The notes: generated by a model not told the origin, from the letters alone. A DNA stretch of 64,000 bases from an uncultured Bacteroidales bacterium (GCA_905233475.1 CAJOEN010000025.1:16406-80405); one strand, 5' to 3'; shown: positions 33,937 to 42,343, numbered from the stretch's first letter. Numbers and translations are program-made.

Positions 33937-35460
33937 TTAGTGCTTAAAATGGCGTTTGCCTGTTATGGCCATTCCCATGCCGTGTTTTTCGCAGTAGTCG
34001 ATGGAATCTTGGTCGTGGATGGAGCCTCCCGGGTGTGCCACTGCCACTATACCTGCTTCGTGGGCAATCTCCACGCAGTCGGGGAAGGGAAAGAAAGCGT
34101 CGGATGCCATAACCGCACCGTTGAGGTCGAAACCAAAGTTGCGAGCTTTCTCTATAGCCTGTTTCAGAGCGTCCACACGCGAAGTCTGGCCTGTGCCACC
34201 TGCCAACAGCTGTCCGTTTTTGGCAAGAATTATGGCGTTGGATTTGGTGTGTTTCACCAATATGGTGGCAAAAACCAAGTCTTTGGCGGTGGATTGGGAG
34301 ATTGGGGTCGAGGTAACACTGTTACACATCTCCTCTACGGTAGGCACAACGGTATCCTTATCCTGCACCAAAACGCCGTTGAGCACCGAGCGGAACACGC
34401 GGTCGTTGTATTTGGTGTTGTTGCGTTTCAGTATTATACGGTTTTTCTTGGATTTGAGGATAGCAAGGGCTTCGTCGCTATATTCGGGAGCTATGCATAC
34501 CTCGAAGAAAATCTTGTTCATCTCTTCGGCCACCTCTTTCTCTATGTTGCGGTTGGTGATGAGTATGCCTCCGAAAGCCGACACGGGGTCGCCGGCGAGG
34601 GCATCCTTCCAAGCGTCCAAAACCGTTGGCCGTGAGGCTATTCCGCAAGCGTTGTTATGCTTTAGTATGGCAAAGGTGGTGTCGCTGAAATCGTCGATAA
34701 GATTTACGGCGGCTTCTATGTCCATAATGTTGTTGTAGGAAATTTCCTTGCCGTTGAGTTTGGTAAAACAGGCGTCGAAATCGCCGAAGAAATAGCCTTT
34801 TTGGTGGGGGTTTTCGCCGTAGCGTAGGACGTTGGCACGATTGCTGTCGTATTTAAAGACAGGCAGCTCGGCCTCGCGGTTGAAGTAGTTAAAAATAGCG
34901 GTGTCGTAATGCGACGAAACGCCAAAAGCGTAGGCTGCAAAACGGCGGCGCTGTTCGAGGGTTGTGCTGCCTTCACCGTTGCGATATATATCAAGAAATT
35001 CGGCGTAATGCTCCATAGCGGGGACTATCATCACATCGCCGAAATTTTTGGCGGCGGCACGTATGAGCGATATGCCTCCAATGTCGATTTTTTCTACGAT
35101 GTCCTGCTCCGAAGCACCCGACTCCACAGTTTTTTCAAAAGGATATAAATCAACTATTACAAGGTCTATTTCGGGAATTTCGTACTCCTTGAGTTGTTCG
35201 CCGTCGGAATACATGTCGCGACGGCTGAGGATACCGCCGAACACCTTGGGATGCAGGGTTTTAACACGTCCGCCCAAGATGGATGGGTAACCTGTGAGCG
35301 ACTCCACCGTCTGGACTCCGACACCCAGACTGCGGATAAAATCGCAGGTACCGCCTGTGGAATAGATAGTTACTCCGTTATTGCCAAGTTCTTTGACGAT
35401 GGCTTCGAGACCATCTTTATGAAATACTGATATTAGTGCACTGTTGATGTGTTTATTCAT
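33937..35460 (-). CDS. purH: PurH, AICAR transformylase/IMP cyclohydrolase
   Basis: A 507-residue bifunctional enzyme for the last two steps of IMP synthesis. The N-terminal cyclohydrolase domain has ISVFHKDG, YSTGGT and GGRVKTLHPKVFGGILSRRD. The C-terminal transformylase has RYGENPHQKGYF, KHNNACGIA, GGTGQTSRVDA and MASDAFFPFPD. I chose the ATG at 35460 because the earlier in-frame Met at 35511 adds a 17-residue leader atypical of the family. It precedes mreB, a pairing familiar in Bacteroidetes. Confidence 0.96.
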   Translation of the reverse strand: MNKHINSALISVFHKDGLEAIVKELGNNGVTIYSTGGTCDFIRSLGVGVQTVESLTGYPSILGGRVKTLHPKVFGGILSRRDMYSDGEQLKEYEIPEIDLVIVDLYPFEKTVESGASEQDIVEKIDIGGISLIRAAAKNFGDVMIVPAMEHYAEFLDIYRNGEGSTTLEQRRRFAAYAFGVSSHYDTAIFNYFNREAELPVFKYDSNRANVLRYGENPHQKGYFFGDFDACFTKLNGKEISYNNIMDIEAAVNLIDDFSDTTFAILKHNNACGIASRPTVLDAWKDALAGDPVSAFGGILITNRNIEKEVAEEMNKIFFEVCIAPEYSDEALAILKSKKNRIILKRNNTKYNDRVFRSVLNGVLVQDKDTVVPTVEEMCNSVTSTPISQSTAKDLVFATILVKHTKSNAIILAKNGQLLAGGTGQTSRVDALKQAIEKARNFGFDLNGAVMASDAFFPFPDCVEIAHEAGIVAVAHPGGSIHDQDSIDYCEKHGMGMAITGKRHFKH

Positions 35461-35585
35461 ATAATGTGTGTTTATAATGTTTCTGGCCGAAAAATATTGA
35501 AAATAGGACAAAATTTCTCCATAATTGGAAATAAACAGCTATTTATCAATACATTAAGTCCTGTACTTACAACAAAGTCCTGTTG

Positions 35586-35616
35586 CAAAGGTAAGTTTTT
35601 TTTTTCAAAAAAACAA
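35586..35616 (-). promoter_or_regulatory. Promoter for purH-mreB
   Basis: On the minus strand, TTG (35616-35614), 20 nt, then TACCTTTG (35593-35586). The leader to the purH ATG is about 115 nt, long enough to hold regulatory structure, but I recognise no purine riboswitch in it. Confidence 0.7.
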
Positions 35617-35619
35617 GTA

Positions 35620-35769
35620 ATGGCACAAGTTTTTTCAAAAAAGGAAAATGACTATTTTCACCGTCATGTACAACGGATGGATACCGTCACCAAGAAAGTA
35701 TTTTACGACAAGCTCAAGTTGGTTTATGCGGAATTGCTAAAATGTAACAAGACAGAAGAGAATCTTTAA
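35620..35769 (+). CDS. Possible 49-residue charged small protein
   Basis: ATG 35620 opens a 49-codon frame, MAQVFSKKENDYFHRHVQRM..., rich in Lys, Glu and aromatic residues and predicted helical. No promoter of the local type is visible on this strand and no family is recognised. It lies between the divergent purH promoter and a convergent HTH gene. It could be chance. Confidence 0.3.
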   Translation: MAQVFSKKENDYFHRHVQRMDTVTKKVFYDKLKLVYAELLKCNKTEENL

Positions 35770-35811
35770 AAACGCAGTCCCTATCCCCTCTTAATTCCTC
35801 ACTTAAAAAAA

Positions 35812-36108
35812 TTAGATATTTATCAGCTTTACTCCCATTGCCTGTTCCAGCTTTGTAAGTGTCTCTAAAGACAAGTTTTCCGTTCCCTTTAATATTTTCG
35901 ACACGTACTGTTGTGTGCAGTCCATACGCTCGGCCATCGCACTCTGCGTCAAATGCTCCTGCTTCATATACGACAGTACTTTCACGGCTATGTGCTTCGA
36001 GTGCCGCAGCCACGCCTTGTTGCAGCGCCGCCATTCCGCCTCATTCCTCCATTTCGAGGGTGTATCGCTTGGGGGACTCTCCAAATATTCCGATGTCTTT
36101 TGTTTCAT
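35812..36108 (-). CDS. XRE-family HTH protein (antitoxin-like)
   Basis: A 98-residue protein whose C-terminal half is a helix-turn-helix of the XRE/Cro type (about residues 50-85: HLTQSAMAERMDCTQQYVSK, ILKGTENLSLETLTKLEQAM). The N-terminal 45 residues are a Trp- and Arg-rich extension that may bind the partner protein. It follows a frameshifted gene with its own palindromic operator. The toxin-first, HTH-second order is like higBA systems, so an antitoxin/autorepressor role is likely. Confidence 0.8.
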   Translation of the reverse strand: MKQKTSEYLESPPSDTPSKWRNEAEWRRCNKAWLRHSKHIAVKVLSYMKQEHLTQSAMAERMDCTQQYVSKILKGTENLSLETLTKLEQAMGVKLINI

Positions 36109-36164
36109 GGCTTTTTCCCCTGATTTGTTCTACATTTCGTTTTATAAAGTCCATCGGACTTTCT

Positions 36165-36715
36165 TCATGCTGTTTCGTTCAAATAATCCTCAAATCCGTT
36201 AGCGTCAATTGCTCCCTGCTCTATTAGCAAGTTTCTCACCTGTTCCATTTTCTTCAGTTCCTTCAGCGTATGTTCTCTCTCCTGCATAGTATGTGTTAGT
36301 TTGATGGCACCACCCGTTATGGTGTAGCACCCCGGATCCAGCTTGATAGCATACAAACGCAACCACGAGGCATGTTCCGCTCTTTGCCACAAACGTGCCT
36401 TTTCCCTGCCAAGCACCATCTCTGCGTCCGACTGTTCCCCAACGGACGGAACAGCTTGTCAAGGTCAGCATATGGAGAAATATCAAGTATCAGGCATTCC
36501 AACTCGTTACTGTCATCTATTGTGTCATAGATGGTTTGATCCACATCCGTAATCTTGAAATACGACTCCGAATCGGCCATGTTTTCTATGAAGAACTCCC
36601 ACAGCCATTCAGGGTCGTCCCACTGATTGAATACCTTACGGAGCGAATTATCATCTTCTCCATCGTACCTTACAGCCAATAGAGTGTTGTTTTCCAATAT
36701 TTTGTCGAATGTCAT
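36165..36715 (-). pseudogene. Toxin-like partner of the XRE gene, frameshifted
   Basis: Two overlapping frames join into one protein. ATG 36715 encodes MTFDKILENNTLLAVRYDG up to KLFRPLG. The reading then continues in another frame as EQSDAEMVLGREKARLW... to GFEDYLNETA. The switch falls at a run of four C (36437-36440, G on the coding strand); one more G would restore a chain of about 184 residues. The continuation GGAIKLTHTMQEREHTLKEL resembles uncharacterised proteins I recall next to HTH genes in Bacteroides. It may be a true mutation, a switchable homopolymer or a sequencing error. Toxin activity is inferred from context only. Confidence 0.65.
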
Positions 36716-36733
36716 AACGTGTTTTATTTGAGA

Positions 36734-36778
36734 CAAATATACAACCTTTTTTTGAAATTATACAACTAAAAGTTGTAT
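36734..36778 (-). promoter_or_regulatory. Promoter with overlapping palindromic operator of the TA-like module
   Basis: A minus-strand -7 box TATATTTG (36741-36734) lies 19 nt before ATG 36715. A perfect inverted repeat, ATACAACT-AAA-AGTTGTAT, occupies 36760-36778 and contains the TTG of the -33 box. An HTH dimer bound here would block the promoter, which fits autoregulation by the XRE protein. Confidence 0.75.
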
Positions 36779-36963
36779 TTTAACATTATTTCTTTCATTT
36801 TCAAGATAATAATTTCTCATTGCTTTTAATCAACCTATGGCGAAACGTCTGCGTTAAACATTATCGAACATCCGCACTGTTCCTTCCTCATAATTATTCT
36901 GCTGTTGAAGAGCAAAGAAATAATCCTATGTCTTTTCCAAAGAAAAAAGTTACTTTTTTTATT

Positions 36964-37058
36964 AAGGGGGCTTCTATAAATTGCCTCGGAGAGGCAAACT
37001 CTCAATAACCTCACATGCTAATGTGAGGTATATCAGGCAAATAAAGAACAGGCGTGTC
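36964..37058. repeat. 95-bp two-hairpin repeat, copy 3
   Basis: I see no difference from copies 1 and 2 over 95 bp. This copy is in a 506-bp gap (36737-37242) between the TA-like module and the DUF1566 gene. In one frame it again reads GASINCLGEANSQ-stop, closing a 62-codon frame from 36820 that shows no other sign of being a gene. The rest of the gap is AT-rich. Its right flank (TGTGCAAAAG) differs from the other two copies. Confidence 0.97.
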
Positions 37059-37185
37059 TGTGCAAAAGAGACAAAACACAAAAATAATTTAGTGCAAAAA
37101 TAGAAAAAATGCAACATAACGGATTTTTTTTCTCAAATCGAACAACACCAACGCCCCCTTCTATATCCAATTGCAAAAAAAATCG

Positions 37186-37193
37186 TAAATTTG
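37186..37193 (+). promoter_or_regulatory. -7 box TAAATTTG before the DUF1566 gene
   Basis: An exact TAnnTTTG match lies 49 nt before ATG 37243. No good -33 box is at the expected distance. Confidence 0.5.
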
Positions 37194-37242
37194 CCTTGCA
37201 CACAAACAAAATCCAAAAAATACATAACACACAATAACACAG

Positions 37243-37839
37243 ATGTTTCCTGCTTCAAAAACACTAATTTCCATTGTCTTTGTCGTGATTTCTGCGGCAG
37301 TATTCTCCCATTCTTACGCTCAGGAGGAGGCCGCACGCAAGCATATCGTCTCCGCTTTTGCGGCCATCAACAAAGGCGATTGCCGCGAGGCGAAGAAACA
37401 ATACAACACTTGGAAATCCCAAACAGGAGAGACCAACGCCGACATCGAGACAATGATACGCGAATGCTTTACCCAAAATCCCGAGAAAGACCCTGAATAC
37501 GAGTCGGTTCCAGGCACCTCGCTTTGGATAACCAAAAAGCCTGTGGCAGTAAAAACCACTTTCGACAATGCCAAAATAATTTGTAAAGAACTCGACTATG
37601 GCGGTTTCGACGATTGGCGGCTGCCTACTACAAATGAGTTGTTCCAGATTTTCGCCGCTGGCAAGAACCACGGACGCAAATTCGGAGGCGACTCCAAAAA
37701 CCACGTGCTACGCAACGGCGGAACCTACCACGGTTACGACATTATGCACTCCGACGGCACCACATTCCACCACGACACCAACCCCAAGGACGATATGCCT
37801 TTCGACTGCTTCTGCGTGCGCGACACCAACAGCAATTGA
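37243..37839 (+). CDS. Secreted DUF1566 (Lcl C-terminal) domain protein
   Basis: A 198-residue protein with a signal peptide (ending SHSYAQEE), a short charged N-terminal helical part, and a C-terminal DUF1566 domain: AKIICKELDYGGFDDWRLPT, NELFQIFA and DCFCVRDTNSN. DUF1566 proteins share the C-type-lectin-like fold with the FGE family. They are often extracellular or adhesion-related. No specific role is evident here, and it is probably monocistronic. Confidence 0.82.
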   Translation: MFPASKTLISIVFVVISAAVFSHSYAQEEAARKHIVSAFAAINKGDCREAKKQYNTWKSQTGETNADIETMIRECFTQNPEKDPEYESVPGTSLWITKKPVAVKTTFDNAKIICKELDYGGFDDWRLPTTNELFQIFAAGKNHGRKFGGDSKNHVLRNGGTYHGYDIMHSDGTTFHHDTNPKDDMPFDCFCVRDTNSN

Positions 37840-37869
37840 CATCATGCCGAAAAAATGAAATAAAAATCG

Positions 37870-37877
37870 TAACTTTG
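37870..37877 (+). promoter_or_regulatory. -7 box TAACTTTG before ridA
   Basis: An exact TAnnTTTG match lies 34 nt before ATG 37912; the -33 position is poorly conserved. Confidence 0.5.
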
Positions 37878-37911
37878 CAAAGCAATTAAAAACCAATAAA
37901 CACATATAATA

Positions 37912-38289
37912 ATGAATAAAGTAATAAATACCGACAAGGCTCCCAAAGCCATTGGACCTTACAGCCAAGCAATTCTGGCAGGCAACACACTGTACATCTC
38001 CGGTCAGATTCCAATCAACCCCGAAACAGGTAAAATCGTTGAGGGCGGCATTACCGAACAAACCGAACAGGTTATGAAAAACATCAAAGCCATACTCGAC
38101 GAAGCCGGTTTCACTTTCGCCGACGTTGTGAAAAGCACCTGTCTGCTAAGTACGATGGACAATTTTGCCCCCATGAACGAGGTTTACGGGAAATACTATC
38201 CGCAAAACTGCCCCGCTCGCGCCGCCTATGCCGTACAGAAACTCCCAATGGGCGTTATGGTGGAAATTGAAACGATAGCAGTGAAATAA
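37912..38289 (+). CDS. ridA: RidA (YjgF/YER057c/UK114) enamine/imine deaminase
   Basis: A 125-residue RidA. It hydrolyses reactive 2-aminoacrylate and related imines made by PLP enzymes. Conserved features: APKAIGPYSQAI, LYISGQIPINPETG, CLLSTMDNFAPMNEVYG, and the catalytic Arg in CPARAAYAVQKLP followed by VMVEIETIAV. Length is normal for the family. It is flanked by repeats, so it is probably a single-gene unit. Confidence 0.95.
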   Translation: MNKVINTDKAPKAIGPYSQAILAGNTLYISGQIPINPETGKIVEGGITEQTEQVMKNIKAILDEAGFTFADVVKSTCLLSTMDNFAPMNEVYGKYYPQNCPARAAYAVQKLPMGVMVEIETIAVK

Positions 38290-38338
38290 TTGTTCAATTG
38301 TTTACTGTTTAATTGTTGAATTGATTTTTTAATAAATT

Positions 38339-38366
38339 GTAGAGACGTGGTGCGCCGCGTCTCTAC
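38339..38366. repeat. GTAGAGACG palindromic repeat
   Basis: GTAGAGACGTG-GTGCGC-CGCGTCTCTAC, the most complete palindrome of a family also seen at 30411, 30468, 30551 and 61240. It follows the ridA stop and lies near AATT-rich 7-mer-like sequence (38288-38330 and about 38399-38428). Confidence 0.85.
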
Positions 38367-38429
38367 AATTTTCAATAAACGCAAAAATAAAATAATTCCG
38401 AAATCCGAATTCATAATTCCGAATTGAAT

Positions 38430-38900
38430 ATGAAAATATTAATGGTTTGTTTGGGCAACATCTGCCGTTCACCCCTTGCCGAAGGCATTTTACGCAAAAA
38501 GACACAAATGGCGGGCATTGACGTGGAGATAGATTCCGCTGGTTTTGAAAGTTGCAACGTGGGCGACTGTCCAGACTACCGCACTTTGGAGAATGCCAAA
38601 CGCAATGAGCTGGACATCAGAGATATACGCGCACGATTATTCCGCACTGCCGATTTCGACCGTTTTGACAAAATATACATCATGGACGACAACAACATGC
38701 GCATGATACGGCGTTTTGCACGCAACGACAACGATATGCGTAAAGTGGACTACATTCTCAACGCCGTGTATCCGGGAAGCAAGAGCTGCGTAGCCGACCC
38801 ATATTATTCGGGGAGCGACGCTTTCCAACGGGTGTACGACCAACTCGACGAGGCTTGCGAAATTATCTGTAAAAAACTGAAAAACAACGAAAAACTATGA
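38430..38900 (+). CDS. Low-molecular-weight protein tyrosine phosphatase
   Basis: A 156-residue LMW-PTP. The P-loop C(X5)R is VCLGNICRSPLAEG at the N-terminus and the general acid is in VADPYYSGSDAF. It dephosphorylates tyrosine on proteins, often in capsule and exopolysaccharide control. ATG 38430 is preferred over TTG 38424 because MKILMVC is the standard family start. Its stop overlaps the next gene by 4 bp. Confidence 0.94.
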   Translation: MKILMVCLGNICRSPLAEGILRKKTQMAGIDVEIDSAGFESCNVGDCPDYRTLENAKRNELDIRDIRARLFRTADFDRFDKIYIMDDNNMRMIRRFARNDNDMRKVDYILNAVYPGSKSCVADPYYSGSDAFQRVYDQLDEACEIICKKLKNNEKL

Positions 38901-39973
38901 TAGACGGAATTTTTTCAACCATCACACGCTGCATACTGCACAAGGTGAACGCAAAACCCGAATCCGACGACGACAAAGCTCCCGCAACTCCCGACGACCA
39001 TCAGGGTTACATACTGTCGGACAGCGAGATAGACATCGACAAGGAGCACCACGACATTATGCGCGACTTCTTCCTCAACGCTTTCAAAGCCAAGGAGTAC
39101 TACACACTGACATCGGAAACGGACACTCTTTCAGAAAATGTGATATACCGCTGTGTTTCAGATATTTTCGACATGAAAGACAGTTTTCCTTACAAGTCGA
39201 AGGACATTGTACGGCACATGTACGAACAAAGCGACGACCGCACTCAAATCGGATACGTATTTGTGGTACTTTTCAATGATTTGGCCATAGATGGCTGCAA
39301 AACCGATGCTGTGGGCATTTTCAAGATGGATACCCGTAGCCGTTTTATGAAAATCTCCTTCGACGACAACGACGGCTTTGGCATTGACTACGACGAAGGT
39401 ATAAACCTCGACAAAGTGGAACGCGGTTGCCTCATTTTCAACACCGAACGCGACAAAGGCTACATTGTGGCCATGAGCGAGAACCTAGGGCGCACCTCGC
39501 GCTACTGGATAGACGGAGTGCTCAACGCCGCCCAGCGCAAGGATGAGTATTACAAGACCCAAAACGTAATCTCTTTATGCAAAGACTTTGTAACCAAGCA
39601 GTTGCCCAAAGAATACGAGGTCTCCAAAGCCGACCAAGCCGCAATAATGAACAAAACAAAAGAGTATTTCGAGGAAAACTCCGATTTCGATATTGAAAGT
39701 TTCACACAAGAAATTCTTCCCGACCCGCAGGTGGCCAACGATTTCAAGCAATTCTCCCATCAGCAGAGCGACGAACTCGACCTCAAAATCGACCAAGGAT
39801 TCCAGATTTCCGAAGGTGCGGTAAAAAAGCAGTCGCGCATGTTCAAAAGCGTCATTAAACTCGACAAAAACTTCCACGTTTACGTGCACGGCAACAGCAA
39901 ATATATAGAAAAAGGTTTCGACAATGAAGCTAATTTGCAGTACTACCGACTGTTTTTCAAAGAAGAAGAGTGA
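38897..39973 (+). CDS. Nucleoid-associated protein (NdpA/YejK family)
   Basis: A 358-residue protein resembling the 37-kDa nucleoid-associated family. The N-terminal part (IDGIFSTITRCILHKVNAKPE) is followed by alternating strands and helices with FVVLFNDLAIDGCKTDAVGIFK, and a C-terminal region ending LQYYRLFFKEEE. Family members sit on the chromosome, and the molecular role is not settled. The ATGA overlap with the phosphatase gene implies co-translation. Confidence 0.8.
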   Translation: MIDGIFSTITRCILHKVNAKPESDDDKAPATPDDHQGYILSDSEIDIDKEHHDIMRDFFLNAFKAKEYYTLTSETDTLSENVIYRCVSDIFDMKDSFPYKSKDIVRHMYEQSDDRTQIGYVFVVLFNDLAIDGCKTDAVGIFKMDTRSRFMKISFDDNDGFGIDYDEGINLDKVERGCLIFNTERDKGYIVAMSENLGRTSRYWIDGVLNAAQRKDEYYKTQNVISLCKDFVTKQLPKEYEVSKADQAAIMNKTKEYFEENSDFDIESFTQEILPDPQVANDFKQFSHQQSDELDLKIDQGFQISEGAVKKQSRMFKSVIKLDKNFHVYVHGNSKYIEKGFDNEANLQYYRLFFKEEE

Positions 39974-40034
39974 TTCATAACATTTTTCAAATCAGATTAT
40001 TACAAAGGCAATTCATTATTTTTGATGAAAAATG

Positions 40035-40065
40035 TTGTTCGGGTGGATTTTTTTTCGTACCTTTG
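40035..40065 (+). promoter_or_regulatory. Promoter of tRNA-Met
   Basis: TTG (40035-40037), 20 nt, then TACCTTTG (40058-40065). The mature tRNA starts 14 nt after the -7 box. Confidence 0.8.
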
Positions 40066-40078
40066 CACTCGCAAAAAC

Positions 40079-40152
40079 GGCGAGGTAGCTCAGTTGGTTA
40101 GAGCGTCGGATTCATAACCCGGAGGTCACGAGTTCAATTCTCGTCCTCGCTA
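40079..40152 (+). tRNA. tRNA-Met (CAT)
   Basis: A 74-nt cloverleaf without an encoded CCA. The acceptor is GGCGAGG/CCTCGCT, with a G-U pair at the end. The D stem is GCTC/GAGC, the anticodon loop TTCATAA with anticodon CAT, and the T arm ACGAG-TTCAATT-CTCGT. The acceptor pairs at position 1-72 and lacks the initiator mismatch, so it is an elongator type. A tRNA-Ile2 with a modified CAT anticodon cannot be fully excluded from sequence alone. Confidence 0.95.
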
Positions 40153-40165
40153 CAGAAAGCAAACG

Positions 40166-40199
40166 AAACGGTTTCAAAAATTTTGAGACCGTTTTTTTT
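40166..40199 (+). terminator. Terminator after tRNA-Met
   Basis: AAACGGTTTCAAAA pairs with TTTTGAGACCGTTT (one wobble), followed by T residues. It makes the tRNA a single-gene unit. Confidence 0.9.
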
Positions 40200-40281
40200 T
40201 GCGCCATAAATATTTTGTTTGGACACACAATTTTTCGGCACAAAAAAGGTTTATGTAGATGGATTTTTTTCAAAACAAAAG

Positions 40282-41049
40282 ATGAAAGTTACGTTTTTAG
40301 GTACAGGAACCTCGCAGGGAGTACCGGTGATAGCCTGCGGTTGCCATGTGTGCGCCTCGGACGACAGCCGCGACAAACGCCTACGCACCTCGGCACTGGT
40401 GGAAGTTTCGGGCAAGAACATACTTATCGACATTGGTCCCGACTTCCGCGAACAAATGCTGCGCACCCGCACAACCCACCTCGACGCCATTCTTATCACC
40501 CACCACCACCGCGACCACGTGGCAGGCATCGACGACATACGTTCTTTCAATTACGTACAGAACCGCCCTATGGACATTTTTTCGCACAGCATAACTCTCG
40601 ACGTACTTCAGCGCGACTACCACTATATCTTTGAAAAACACCAATTTAGCGGCTTGCCCGAAGCAAAACTCCACCCTGTGGACAAATCGCAGTCCTTCAA
40701 GGTGGCAGATGGAATTGAGGTAATACCTATACATGTGATGCACAAGGACTTACCCATTCTGGGCTTCCGCATAGGCGATTTTTCATACATAACCGACGCC
40801 AATTTTATCTCCAGCGAGGAAATGACAAAATTGCAAGGCACTAAAACACTGGTAATAAATGCTTTACGTAAAGAAAAACACTTTTCACATTTCTGTCTGA
40901 CAGAAGCGCTTGAGGTTATAAAACAAATAAATCCTACAACGGCTTACCTAACTCACATGAGCCATCAAATGGGGCTACATGCCGAAGTTTCCAAGGAGTT
41001 GCCCCAAAACGTACGCCTCGCCTACGATGGACTTTGTATAGAGCTATAA
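40282..41049 (+). CDS. MBL-fold metallo-hydrolase (PhnP-like)
   Basis: A 255-residue metallo-beta-lactamase-fold phosphodiesterase. The metal motif is THHHRDHVAGIDD, and the C-terminal region has YLTHMSHQMG. CGCHVC at about residues 19-24 suggests a structural zinc site as in PhnP. MKVTFLGTGTSQGVP is the typical start, so ATG 40282 is used and not the upstream TTG at 40219. No phosphonate genes are nearby; the substrate is probably a cyclic or small phosphodiester. Confidence 0.88.
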   Translation: MKVTFLGTGTSQGVPVIACGCHVCASDDSRDKRLRTSALVEVSGKNILIDIGPDFREQMLRTRTTHLDAILITHHHRDHVAGIDDIRSFNYVQNRPMDIFSHSITLDVLQRDYHYIFEKHQFSGLPEAKLHPVDKSQSFKVADGIEVIPIHVMHKDLPILGFRIGDFSYITDANFISSEEMTKLQGTKTLVINALRKEKHFSHFCLTEALEVIKQINPTTAYLTHMSHQMGLHAEVSKELPQNVRLAYDGLCIEL

Positions 41050-41060
41050 AACAATACGTT

Positions 41061-42182
41061 ATGAGCGACCAGCACCTACACATAATAAGTTTCGACATCC
41101 CCTACCCTGCCAACTACGGCGGCGTTATCGACGTGTACAACCGCATAAGGCTGCTGTCCGACGCGGGGGTGAAAATACATCTGCACTGCTTCGAGTACGG
41201 CCGCAGCCATTCCGAAGAGCTGAGAGCCATGTGTTTTTCGGTAAACTATTACAAGCGAGACACTTCGGTGCACAACCTCTTCCGCAGAACTCCATACATC
41301 GTTTGTTCGAGGCATTCCAAAGAATTGATAGACAATCTTTTGCAGGACGACTATCCAATCCTTATAGAAGGGCTGCACTGCTGCGATGTACTGAACGACA
41401 GTCGTTTGACCCAACGCAACACTATTGTGCGGATACACAACATCGAGCACGAATACTACCAACTTTTGGCAAAACAGGAACGCAACACACTGAAAAGCTT
41501 GTATTTACGTTCCGAAGCACGAAAACTGAGGAACTATGAAAAAATCCTTGCCAAAGCAAAGCATCTGATAACGGTAAACCAAAAGGAAAACGATTATCTC
41601 AACACCAAATTCGGCAACGCCACGCTGATACCTTCGTTCCACGAGTTCGACGAAATTTGTTCGCAACAAGGCACTGGCAGCTACATTCTCTACCATGCCA
41701 ATCTCTCTGTACCGGAAAATAGTTCCGCTGCCAAGTGGCTGACTAACAATATCTTCTCCCACACCGACTACAGCGTAAAAATTGCAGGGTTAAATCCGCC
41801 GAAAAATCTTAAAAAGTTGATTTCCAAATATAAAAACATACAACTAATTGAAAATCCGTCGGAAAATGATATGCGGGTGCTGGTGCAGAACGCACACATT
41901 ATAATAATGTACACCCACCAGCCCACAGGACTGAAACTGAAACTGCTGCACTCGCTGTTTTCGGGACGTTTCTGTCTGGCAAACAGCAACATGGTGGCAG
42001 GCACAGGACTGGAGCAGGTATGTCAGATTGCCGACACTCCCGAAGAATTCCGAAGCAAATTGTCGGAGCTTTGCACCAAAACTTTCAGCAACTACGAGAT
42101 AGAGCGTCGCAATATGCTTATCAACAACCTTTATTCCAACTACATGAACCGAGACAGGCTTATGAAGATAGTTGAGAGTTGA
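41061..42182 (+). CDS. Glycosyltransferase family 1/4-like protein
   Basis: A 373-residue GT-B type glycosyltransferase. The N-terminal domain starts HIISFDIPYPANYGGVIDVYNRI, a common acceptor-side Gly-rich loop. The C-terminal domain contains LYHANLSVPENSSAAKWL, VKIAGLNPP and a Glu/Gly nucleotide-sugar region around GLKLKLLHSLFSGRFCLAN. ATG 41061 lies 11 nt after the preceding stop. The sugar and acceptor cannot be told, though a cell-surface polysaccharide role is likely. Confidence 0.8.
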   Translation: MSDQHLHIISFDIPYPANYGGVIDVYNRIRLLSDAGVKIHLHCFEYGRSHSEELRAMCFSVNYYKRDTSVHNLFRRTPYIVCSRHSKELIDNLLQDDYPILIEGLHCCDVLNDSRLTQRNTIVRIHNIEHEYYQLLAKQERNTLKSLYLRSEARKLRNYEKILAKAKHLITVNQKENDYLNTKFGNATLIPSFHEFDEICSQQGTGSYILYHANLSVPENSSAAKWLTNNIFSHTDYSVKIAGLNPPKNLKKLISKYKNIQLIENPSENDMRVLVQNAHIIIMYTHQPTGLKLKLLHSLFSGRFCLANSNMVAGTGLEQVCQIADTPEEFRSKLSELCTKTFSNYEIERRNMLINNLYSNYMNRDRLMKIVES

Positions 42183-42270
42183 AAGTTGAAATACCTCAGA
42201 CTACTTAGAAACACAAATAAAAACAAAAAACTCTGATTTTCAATCGACAGCAGTCAAGAAAAAAAGTTAT

Positions 42271-42301
42271 TTTGGTTATTAAAAAAAAATATGTATCTTC
42301 G
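42271..42301 (+). promoter_or_regulatory. Promoter of ilvE
   Basis: TTTG (42271-42274), exactly 19 nt, then TATCTTCG (42294-42301), one mismatch from TAnnTTTG. The leader to ATG 42344 is about 37 nt. Confidence 0.78.
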
Positions 42302-42343
42302 TAAAACGCAAACAAATATAATTTTTAATACAAAACACTCATT

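Noticed and set aside
35461..35585. Purine riboswitch in the purH leader
   Set aside because: The leader is about 115 nt and AT-rich, but I could not find the conserved three-way-junction core of purine riboswitches.
36820..37008. 62-codon frame ending in the 95-bp repeat
   Set aside because: Its last 13 codons are repeat sequence and the rest shows no domain, promoter or secretion signal. It is useful only as a frame comparison with the GH3 tail.
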